A stretch of DNA of 64,000 nt from Anaeromassilibacillus senegalensis (GTDB lineage: Bacteria; Bacillota; Clostridia; Oscillospirales; Acutalibacteraceae), in contig NZ_JAFBIT010000002.1 of NCBI RefSeq assembly GCF_021531715.1, positions 574,153 to 638,152 of the forward strand, read 5' to 3'. This document shows positions 19,152 through 25,536 of this stretch, in pieces. Each line of letters opens with the position of its first letter. The stretch's first letter is position 1. The position numbers were made by a program, and so were the translations under genes. The notes beneath the pieces are model-generated. The model had not been told where the DNA came from. It worked only from the letters and a program-made list of their open reading frames with translations, and ran no database searches.

Positions 19152-19428
19152 TGTGAAAAACATAGTTTTCTACACTACACCGTGTGCTTTTCCACACTTT
19201 CCACCGAGTTTTCCACAGGGCTTTTTGAGAATATATTGTATATTTATGCATATTTTGCATCGATGCAATTCTTGTTGTCCGTCCTTTATTCGCGGACATT
19301 TTTCAGAAACCAACCACGTATTTGGATATTTTTTCCGATAAGCTTGATTCTGTATTATGCATATTTTCTGTATATCTGTATTTTGAAGACACGCTTTTTC
19401 CACATATCCGCAGGAAAAGTTATTCACA
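19152..19428. other. DnaA-box cluster in a convergent intergenic gap
   Basis: Three copies of TTTTCCACA (19188-19196, 19209-19217, 19396-19404), one TTATTCACA (19420-19428) and a degenerate reverse copy TGTGAAAAA (19152-19160), in an AT-rich gap between two terminators. No gene is present. It could titrate DnaA or assist the origin about 14 kb away. Confidence 0.55.
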
Positions 19429-19438
19429 AACAGGCATG

Positions 19439-19470
19439 AAAAAACGGCGGAGCACACGGGGTGCTCCGCC
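19439..19470 (-). terminator. Terminator of serS
   Basis: Perfect ten-base stem GGCGGAGCAC/GTGCTCCGCC, five-base loop, then six T on the minus strand. Confidence 0.9.
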
Positions 19471-19491
19471 GGGAAAGGCTTTCCAGAAGAC

Positions 19492-20778
19492 TTATTTTTT
19501 CGGGAGGATGACTTCCTTGCCGCCCATATACGGACGCAGGGCCTCCGGGATGCGGACGCTGCCGTCTGCCTGCAGATTGTTCTCGAGGAACGCGATCAGC
19601 ATGCGCGGCGGCGCGACGACGGTGTTGTTCAGCGTGTGCGCGAGGTACTTGCCGTTCTCGCCGTTGACGCGGATGCGCAGGCGGCGCGCCTGTGCGTCGC
19701 CGAGATTCGAGCAGCTGCCAACCTCGAAATATTTCTTCTGGCGCGGCGACCATGCCTCGACGTCGACCGACTTGACCTTGAGATCCGCGAGATCGCCGGA
19801 GCAGCACTCGAGCGTGCGGACCGGAATATCCATGCTGCGGAACAGATCGACGGTATTCTTCCAGAGCTTGTCGTACCACATCATCGAATCCTCGGGCTTG
19901 CAGACGACGATCATCTCCTGCTTCTCGAACTGGTGGATGCGGTAGACGCCGCGCTCCTCAATGCCGTGCGCGCCCTTCTCCTTGCGGAAGCACGGCGAAT
20001 AGCTTGTGAGCGTCAGCGGCAGCTCGTTTTCCGGCAGGATCTGGTCGATGAACTTGCCGATCATCGAATGCTCGCTCGTGCCGACGAGGTAGAGATCCTC
20101 GCCTTCGATCTTGTACATCATCGAATCCATCTCGGCGAAGCTCATGACGCCGGTGACGACGTCGCTGCGGATCATGTACGGCGGAATCACATACGTAAAG
20201 CCGCGATCGATCATGAAGTCGCGCGCATAGGCGATGACAGCGGAGTGCAGGCGCGCGATGTCGCCCATCAGGTAATAGAAGCCGTTGCCCGCCACGCGGC
20301 GCGCCGCGTCGAGATCGATGCCGTTAAAGCTCTCCATAATGTCGGTGTGGTACGGGATCGGGAAATCCGGCACGACCGGCTCGCCGAAGCGCTCCACCTC
20401 GACGTTCTCGCTGTCGTCCTTGCCGACCGGCACGCTCGCGTCGATGATGTTCGGAATCGTCATCATGATCTTGAGAATGCGCTCGTCGAGCTCCTTCTCC
20501 TTCGCCTCGGCGGCGAGCAGCTCGTCGGACTGCGCCTTGACTTGCGCCTTGACCTGCTCGGCCTCCTCGCGCTTGCCCTGACCCATCAGCGCGCCGATCT
20601 GCTTCGAGAGCTTGTTGCGCGAAGCGCGCAGGCCGTCGGCCTTCTGCTGCGTCGCACGCTTCTCGATGTCCAGCTCGATCACTTCGTCGACGAGCGGGAG
20701 CTTCGCGTCCTGAAACTTCTTTTTGATGTTTTCGCGGACTACATCGGGATTTTCCCTCAAAAATTTAATGTCAATCAT
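19492..20778 (-). CDS. serS: Seryl-tRNA synthetase
   Basis: A 428-residue class II aminoacyl-tRNA synthetase that charges tRNA-Ser. An N-terminal coiled-coil arm (about residues 25-105) for tRNA binding is followed by the catalytic domain with motif 2 (FRKEKGAHGIEERGVYRIHQF, Arg binding ATP) and motif 3 near the end (ADGSVRIPEALRPYMGG). Normal length. RBS AAAGGATGG. Only 27 bases separate it from parB, so it appears to be the last gene of the parAB transcript; there is no room for a T-box. Confidence 0.96.
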   Translation of the reverse strand: MIDIKFLRENPDVVRENIKKKFQDAKLPLVDEVIELDIEKRATQQKADGLRASRNKLSKQIGALMGQGKREEAEQVKAQVKAQSDELLAAEAKEKELDERILKIMMTIPNIIDASVPVGKDDSENVEVERFGEPVVPDFPIPYHTDIMESFNGIDLDAARRVAGNGFYYLMGDIARLHSAVIAYARDFMIDRGFTYVIPPYMIRSDVVTGVMSFAEMDSMMYKIEGEDLYLVGTSEHSMIGKFIDQILPENELPLTLTSYSPCFRKEKGAHGIEERGVYRIHQFEKQEMIVVCKPEDSMMWYDKLWKNTVDLFRSMDIPVRTLECCSGDLADLKVKSVDVEAWSPRQKKYFEVGSCSNLGDAQARRLRIRVNGENGKYLAHTLNNTVVAPPRMLIAFLENNLQADGSVRIPEALRPYMGGKEVILPKK

Positions 20779-20805
20779 GTTCTGCCATCCTTTCGGTCTG
20801 TATCT

Positions 20806-21666
20806 TTACACTTTATCGTTCAGCTTGAGCTCGTCGAGCAGGTTTTTGAGATCCTCCTCGCCGTAGAACTCAATGGTGAGAACGCCTTTTTTCTTTGTGC
20901 CGCTGACGTGCACCACGCGGTTCAGCGTATCGCGGAGCGCAAGCTCGGCCTCGTCGTAATAGCGGATGCGGCGCTGCGCGGGCCTTGCCTTTTCGGGCTT
21001 TTCCTCGTTCGCTTTCTTTGCCATTTTTTCCAGCTCGCGGACGGATATACCCTCTGCGGCGACGCGCTTTGCGGCGGTCTTGAGCGCCGTCTCATCCTTA
21101 AAGCTCAGGAGCGTACGGGCGTGACCGGCGGTCAGCTCCCCACGCTCCAGCATAGATCGGATGTCCTCCGGCAGATTCAAAAGCCGGAGCGCGTTCGTCA
21201 CCGCCGGGCGGGACTTGCCCACCGTTTTGGAAATTTCGTCCTGCGTGAAGCCGTGCTCGTCGATCAGCGCCTGATAGCCCTGCGCCTCCTCGAGCGGCTT
21301 TAAGTCCTCGCGCTGGAGGTTCTCGATCAGCGCGATCTGCATGACCTCGCTGTCGGTCAGCTCGCGGATCAGCGCCGGAACCGTCGTCAGCCCCGCCATG
21401 CGTGAAGCGCGCCAGCGGCGCTCGCCGGCCACGATCTGATAGCCGCCGGAAAGCAGTGGGCGCACGAGCAGCGGCTGCAGAACGCCGTGCTGCGCGATGG
21501 AATCCGCCAGCTCGCTCATCGCCTCGTCGTTAAAGCTCTTGCGCGGCTGGTTGCGGTTTGGCTCCAGCTCGTTGATGCTCAGCTCCACCGCGCCGCCTTC
21601 GTCTCCGCGGGCGTTATCGTAAAAAATGGCGTCCAGCCCCTTGCCGAGGCCGCCTTTTTTCGCCAT
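20806..21666 (-). CDS. parB: Chromosome-partition protein ParB (Spo0J)
   Basis: A 286-residue CTP-dependent DNA clamp that loads at parS. The N-terminal domain holds the arginine patch GERRWRAS (about residue 80), a helix-turn-helix follows (FTQDEISKTVGKSRPAVTNALRLL), and the C-terminal dimerisation region (about 230-286) is preceded by a basic linker. parS sites are present at 22577 and 25922. It is downstream of parA with a 34-base gap. Confidence 0.95.
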   Translation of the reverse strand: MAKKGGLGKGLDAIFYDNARGDEGGAVELSINELEPNRNQPRKSFNDEAMSELADSIAQHGVLQPLLVRPLLSGGYQIVAGERRWRASRMAGLTTVPALIRELTDSEVMQIALIENLQREDLKPLEEAQGYQALIDEHGFTQDEISKTVGKSRPAVTNALRLLNLPEDIRSMLERGELTAGHARTLLSFKDETALKTAAKRVAAEGISVRELEKMAKKANEEKPEKARPAQRRIRYYDEAELALRDTLNRVVHVSGTKKKGVLTIEFYGEEDLKNLLDELKLNDKV

Positions 21667-21700
21667 GAAGTCCTCATCTCCTTTTGAAAAATATAGAAAA

Positions 21701-22465
21701 TCAGCGGTTTTTCTTCAAGATCTCATCGACCAGCGCACCGTAGGCCTGGCTGCCCTTGTTGGAGCGGTCATAATAGAGGATCGGCTGCCCGAAGCTCGGC
21801 GCCTCCGAAAGGCGCACCGTGCGCGGGATCACCGTCGAAAAGACCTTGCGCGGGAAGTATTTCTTGATCTCCGTCACAACCTGCTGCGTGAGGTTCAGGC
21901 GGCCGTCGTACATCGTGAGCAGCACGCCCTCCAGCTCCAGACGCTCGTTGTAGCGGCGCTTGACCGCCTGCACGGAGTTCATCAGCTGGGAAAGCCCCTC
22001 CAGCGCGTAATATTCGCACTGCACCGGGATCAGCACAGAATCCGCTGCGTTCAGCGCGTTCGTCGTAATGAGGCCGAGCGACGGCGGGCAGTCGATCAGA
22101 ATAAAGTCATATTCAGCGCGCAGGGGCGCAAGCGCGTTCTTGAGCACCGCCTCACGCGCGGGGATATCCGCCAGCTCGATCTCCGCCGCGGCGAGATCCG
22201 CACTGGAAGGCAGAATGGAGAGCTTCTCAAACGCTGTTTTCACCACAGCGTCCGCTCCCTTCGCGCCGTTGATGAGGATATCATACGTCGTCGTCTTCAG
22301 GCTGCGCCGGTCGAGCCCGACGCCGCTCGTGGAGTTTCCCTGCGGGTCGATATCGACAAGCAGCGTGCGTTTTCCCTTTGCGCCGAGCCACGCGGCGATG
22401 TTGACCGCGCTCGTTGTCTTGCCCACGCCGCCCTTCTGATTTGCAACGGCAATGACCTTGCTCAT
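21701..22465 (-). CDS. parA: Chromosome-partition ATPase ParA (Soj)
   Basis: A 254-residue deviant Walker A ATPase: KGGVGKTTSAVNIA at residues 11-24 with the signature Lys, Walker A' DIDPQGNSTSG and Walker B FILIDCPPSLG. Soj acts with ParB in origin segregation and also controls DnaA in Bacillus. The start at 22465 has AAAGGAG at eight bases; the in-frame GTG at 22474 overlaps the RBS. Its promoter region contains a perfect ten-base inverted repeat. Confidence 0.95.
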   Translation of the reverse strand: MSKVIAVANQKGGVGKTTSAVNIAAWLGAKGKRTLLVDIDPQGNSTSGVGLDRRSLKTTTYDILINGAKGADAVVKTAFEKLSILPSSADLAAAEIELADIPAREAVLKNALAPLRAEYDFILIDCPPSLGLITTNALNAADSVLIPVQCEYYALEGLSQLMNSVQAVKRRYNERLELEGVLLTMYDGRLNLTQQVVTEIKKYFPRKVFSTVIPRTVRLSEAPSFGQPILYYDRSNKGSQAYGALVDEILKKNR

Positions 22466-22492
22466 GTACCGCACTCCTTTCCGTGTTCATCG

Positions 22493-22514
22493 CAATAGTC
22501 GCTTGCGACTATTG
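22493..22514. promoter_or_regulatory. Inverted repeat over the parA transcription start
   Basis: Arms CAATAGTCGC (22493-22502) and GCGACTATTG (22505-22514) with a two-base centre. It overlaps the -10 of the parA promoter and its probable start point, so it is placed like a repressor operator. Confidence 0.5.
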
Positions 22515-22519
22515 TATCA
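22511..22519 (-). promoter_or_regulatory. Extended -10 of the parA promoter
   Basis: TGATACAAT on the minus strand (TGn plus TACAAT). No good -35 at 17 bases, as is usual for extended -10 promoters. Confidence 0.5.
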
Positions 22520-22576
22520 CACTTTCCGTGCGGAATAAAGACCAAAGTTGTGTTTTGACCGGTTTTTTGCCGAAAA

Positions 22577-22592
22577 TGTTCCACGTGAAACA
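22577..22592. other. parS site
   Basis: TGTTCCACGTGAAACA matches the Bacillus-type parS consensus at 16 of 16 positions (the variable position is C). It lies between noc and parA. Confidence 0.93.
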
Positions 22593-22637
22593 ACGCAAAA
22601 GGGCCGCCGGCTCAGCCGACGGTCCTCCTGCGTTGTG
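22593..22637 (-). terminator. Hairpin after noc, possible terminator
   Basis: GGACCGTCGGC/GCCGGCGGCCC with an outer CAACGCA/TGCGTTG stem sharing bases with the parS flank. Only four T follow the inner stem, so termination may be weak. Confidence 0.4.
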
Positions 22638-22659
22638 GGAAATGAATAAGGGAATGGGT

Positions 22660-23460
22660 TTACCTCGTACTCGAATGAATTTTGGGGATACGTACGACGC
22701 ACTCAAAGTAGTCGTCCGTCTCCGTCCGCTGGGAAACGGCGCGGATGCCCGCGTCCTTCATCGCGCTGACCGCGTGGTCAATCGTGTTCAAAAACAGCCG
22801 CACATCCTTCGCGATAAAGGTGCGCTTCGGCTTGGGCGTCTGGGGCTTTACCTCCAGCACCTCCCGCACAAGCGCGTCCGTCTGCGCGACGTTCAGCCCG
22901 CGGTCAATCACCGCTTTGAGCGTCTGCACACGGCGGATGGGGTCGTCGATGCGCAGCAAAGCGCGCGCGTGGCGCTCCGTCAGCCTGTTTTCCAGTATGA
23001 TCCGCTGCTCCTCGCCGGAAAGGCGCAGAAGCCGGATCTTGTTTGCGAGCGCAGGCTGGCTCATCCCCAGCCGCCTCGCTGTCTCCTCCTGTGTCATCGA
23101 ACGGTCGCGCATCAGAGCGTAAATTGCCGCCGCCTCTTCAAAATAATTCAAATCACTGCGCTGCATGTTCTCGATCAAGGCCAACACCGCGCTGTCCTTT
23201 GCGCTGAAATCCTGCACGATAGCCGGAATGGTGTGAAGGCCCGCCATGCGGGAGGCACGCCAGCGGCGCTCTCCTGCGATCAGCACGTAGCGATCGCGGT
23301 CTCGCCGGACGAGAACCGGCTGCAAAACGCCGTTCTGCCGGATGCTTTCGGCGAGCTGCTCGAGCTCCTCTTTCGGGAAATCCTTGCGCGGCTGCGCGGG
23401 GTTCGGCACGATTTTATCCGTCGCCAGCTCGATCAGCCGCTTTTTTTCGGAAAAAACCAT
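22660..23460 (-). CDS. noc: Nucleoid occlusion protein Noc-like (ParB paralogue)
   Basis: A 266-residue ParB-family protein. It has the GERRWRAS patch, a helix-turn-helix (MTQEETARRLGMSQPALANKIRLL), and a C-terminal part (PKRTFIAKDVRLFLNTIDHAVSAM split around residue 215-240) that resembles Noc rather than Spo0J. The position between rsmG and parA is that of noc in Bacillus. In Bacillus, Noc binds dispersed sites and blocks septation over the nucleoid. Odd point: the N-terminus before the ParB domain is only about 12 residues and lacks an obvious membrane-binding amphipathic helix of Bacillus type. Start at 23460, after AAAGGAGG (short spacing). Confidence 0.82.
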   Translation of the reverse strand: MVFSEKKRLIELATDKIVPNPAQPRKDFPKEELEQLAESIRQNGVLQPVLVRRDRDRYVLIAGERRWRASRMAGLHTIPAIVQDFSAKDSAVLALIENMQRSDLNYFEEAAAIYALMRDRSMTQEETARRLGMSQPALANKIRLLRLSGEEQRIILENRLTERHARALLRIDDPIRRVQTLKAVIDRGLNVAQTDALVREVLEVKPQTPKPKRTFIAKDVRLFLNTIDHAVSAMKDAGIRAVSQRTETDDYFECVVRIPKIHSSTR

Positions 23461-23508
23461 ATTGCCTCCTTTTCTGCGCCGCGCGCGTCTTCTGCCTGAT
23501 GACACCTG

Positions 23509-23532
23509 ATGTAAGGCTTGTCCCGCCTTACA
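23509..23532 (-). other. Inverted repeat in the noc leader
   Basis: TGTAAGGC (23510-23517) and GCCTTACA (23525-23532) with a seven-base loop, just downstream of a TATAGT (about 23540-23545) that may be the noc -10. Confidence 0.4.
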
Positions 23533-23618
23533 GGTAATACTATACCACGCCGCAAAAGAAGATTTTGCCGTATTGTGTCATACGAAAAATTTTTCTTTTC
23601 ATGCGCATAACCGGCTGC

Positions 23619-23647
23619 TTGACATCCTATCATGCCTGTACTACAAT
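23619..23647 (+). promoter_or_regulatory. Promoter of the GNAT gene at 23677
   Basis: Perfect TTGACA (23619-23624), 17-base spacer, TACAAT (23642-23647). Confidence 0.75.
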
Positions 23648-23676
23648 AGGGAAAACCTTGAAAAGGAGTGGAGAAC

Positions 23677-24225
23677 ATGTTTTTTGCGGAAAAAGAATTC
23701 AAATTGAAGGACGGGCGCACCTGTGTGCTGCGCAGCGCACGCCCCAAGGAGGACGCCGCGGCGCTGATCGAGTATCTGAAGGTCACGGCAGGTGAGACAC
23801 GTTTTATCCTGCGGGAACCCGAGGAAATCACGCTGACGATTGAACGGGAGGAGGGATTCCTGCAGAGCAATCTCGACAACCCGCGTTCGCTGATGCTGCT
23901 CGCCTTTGTGGACGGCGAACACGCCGGAAACTGCTCGCTGATCTCTTTTGATAAGATGCGCCTTGCGCACCGCTGCGACGTTGCCATCGCGCTGTATCAG
24001 AAATACTGCGGGCTCGGCATCGGGCGCAAAATGCTCGAGACCGTGCTTGAGGTCGCAAAGTCGCTCGGCTTTGAGCAGGCCGAGCTGGAGGTCGTCGCGG
24101 ACAACACGCGCGCGTATCATCTGTACGAAAGCCTCGGCTTCGTGCCCTACGGCAGACGCCCGCACGGCATGAAGTACAAGGACGGCACCTATGCGGACGA
24201 AATCGCGATGGTGAAGATGCTGTAA
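23677..24225 (+). CDS. GNAT-family N-acetyltransferase
   Basis: A 182-residue acetyltransferase with the acetyl-CoA pyrophosphate loop in QKYCGLGIGRKMLETVLE (Q/R-x-x-G-x-G/A type) and the family's late LELEVVADNTRAYHLYESLGF strand-helix. It transfers an acetyl group from acetyl-CoA to an unknown amine. The ATG at 23677 has AAAGGAG upstream; an in-frame GTG at 23668 overlaps the RBS. Monocistronic on the plus strand inside an otherwise minus-strand origin block, with its own strong promoter and terminator, so it looks like an insertion into the conserved order. Confidence 0.85.
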   Translation: MFFAEKEFKLKDGRTCVLRSARPKEDAAALIEYLKVTAGETRFILREPEEITLTIEREEGFLQSNLDNPRSLMLLAFVDGEHAGNCSLISFDKMRLAHRCDVAIALYQKYCGLGIGRKMLETVLEVAKSLGFEQAELEVVADNTRAYHLYESLGFVPYGRRPHGMKYKDGTYADEIAMVKML

Positions 24226-24232
24226 AACAACA

Positions 24233-24272
24233 AAAGGGAGAACGGCAAGCACTGGCTGTTCTCCCTCTTTTA
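24233..24272 (+). terminator. Terminator of the GNAT gene
   Basis: GGGAGAACGGC/GCTGTTCTCCC (one G-U) then CTCTTTTATT. Confidence 0.8.
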
Positions 24273-24301
24273 TTCTGCCTTTTGCGCCAAGGGCTCTGCA
24301 C

Positions 24302-24345
24302 CTCGACCCCGCCGCCTTTTGAAAAAGGCGGGCGAAAACTTTTAG
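24302..24345 (+). repeat. Dispersed repeat, copy A (block 1)
   Basis: Begins CTCGACCCCGCCGCC, has a hairpin core GCCTTTT/AAAAGGC and ends GCGAAAACTTTTAG. The same block occurs at 27464 and 56191 in the same orientation. Similarity to the 56-kb copy continues about 15 bases to the left (TGCGCC, GGG). Confidence 0.8.
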
Positions 24346-24360
24346 TATCAACCGAATGGA

Positions 24361-24798
24361 TTACAGGTATTTTTTAAAGCCTTTGACCTCGCTGTACCCG
24401 ATCGCGTCGTAAAATTTGTGCGCGCCGGTGCGGTGCAGGGCAGAGACGAGGATGCAGTAGTGGCAGTCCTTTTCGCGCCCCCAATTCTCGATGAACTCGA
24501 ACATCCCGCGCCCGACGCCTTTTCCGCGATAGTTTTCGTCGGTGATGACGTTTTCGACGAGCAGAATCGGTCTACACTCGTCGCAGATGTCTTCAAACGC
24601 GACGCCGAGCAGCGAACCGCAGAGCGCGCCGGTGTCGGTATCCTCGGCGACGAGCAGAAAGCAATCCTCGTTGCGGTCGAGCTTCTCCATCTTTTCCGCC
24701 ATCTTTGCGGGGTCTGCCAATGCGTCGGAAAGCTGGGCGAGCAGCGGATTCAGCTTCTCAATGTCGCTGAGTCGCGCTTTTCTGTAACAGATATCCAT
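24361..24798 (-). CDS. GNAT-family N-acetyltransferase
   Basis: A 145-residue acetyltransferase. Motif A is VITDENYRGKGVGRGMFEFI (about residues 83-102), and the C-terminal AHKFYDAIGYSEVKGFKKYL is typical of small GNATs. Substrate unknown. Its ATG directly follows the rsmG stop (TAAATG), and AAGGAGG lies within the end of rsmG, so it is the last gene of the mnmE-mnmG-rsmG transcript. Confidence 0.87.
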   Translation of the reverse strand: MDICYRKARLSDIEKLNPLLAQLSDALADPAKMAEKMEKLDRNEDCFLLVAEDTDTGALCGSLLGVAFEDICDECRPILLVENVITDENYRGKGVGRGMFEFIENWGREKDCHYCILVSALHRTGAHKFYDAIGYSEVKGFKKYL

Positions 24799-25536
24799 TT
24801 ATTTGTCCTCCTTCTCAAGAAACAGCGGTTTTTTCGTGATGGTTCCGCCGTGGCGCGGATACGTCTTCGGCGTAAACGCAATTTTCTGCATCACGGCGAT
24901 GTTCCGCTCGCTGTGCTCGGCATCCGGCAGCGTAAACGGCACGTTTTTCACAATTTTGCAGCCGAGTGTGGAAACTGCGCGCTTTGCAAGCGCCATTTCC
25001 TCCGCAAGCCCCGGTCCCTTCATCGCGGCGAAGATGCCCTTCATCTTGACAAGCGGAATGCAGTATTCGGCGAGCGTATTCATGTTCGCGACCGCGCGCG
25101 CCGTCACCACGTCGAAGCTCTCACGCAGCTTGACATCGCGCCCGGCTTCCTCCGCGCGCTTGTGGATGCATGTCGCCTCCACGCCGATCGCCTTGCAGAC
25201 GTCCTGCAGAAAGACAAGGCGCTTGTTCAGCGAGTCGAGCAGCGTCAGCTCGATGTCCGGGCGCATGATCTTGACCGGCAGGCCCGGAAAACCCGCGCCG
25301 GTGCCGACGTCGATCAGCTTCGCGCCCTTCTTGATCTCGACCGCCTTTAAAAGCGTCAGGCTATCGACGAAATGCTTCACGACCGCCTCGTGCGGATCGG
25401 TAATCGCCGTGAGGTTCATGACCTCGTTGCGCTCGAGCAAAAGCCCGAGGTAGGTTTCAAACTGCGCCGCCTGCGCGGGCGTGACCTTCACGCCGATCTC
25501 CTTCGCAAGCGCGATCAATTCATTCTGTATCTCCAT
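24799..25536 (-). CDS. rsmG: 16S rRNA m7G527 methyltransferase RsmG
   Basis: A 245-residue SAM-dependent methyltransferase (GidB). The SAM-binding loop is LIDVGTGAGFPGLPVKI (about residues 74-90), and an acidic loop follows in PDIELTLLDSLNKRL. Its start overlaps the end of mnmG by 17 bases, as is common for this operon. Confidence 0.95.
   Translation of the reverse strand: MEIQNELIALAKEIGVKVTPAQAAQFETYLGLLLERNEVMNLTAITDPHEAVVKHFVDSLTLLKAVEIKKGAKLIDVGTGAGFPGLPVKIMRPDIELTLLDSLNKRLVFLQDVCKAIGVEATCIHKRAEEAGRDVKLRESFDVVTARAVANMNTLAEYCIPLVKMKGIFAAMKGPGLAEEMALAKRAVSTLGCKIVKNVPFTLPDAEHSERNIAVMQKIAFTPKTYPRHGGTITKKPLFLEKEDK

Noticed and set aside
20779..20805. A T-box in front of serS
   Set aside because: Only 27 bases separate serS from parB; a T-box needs well over 150.
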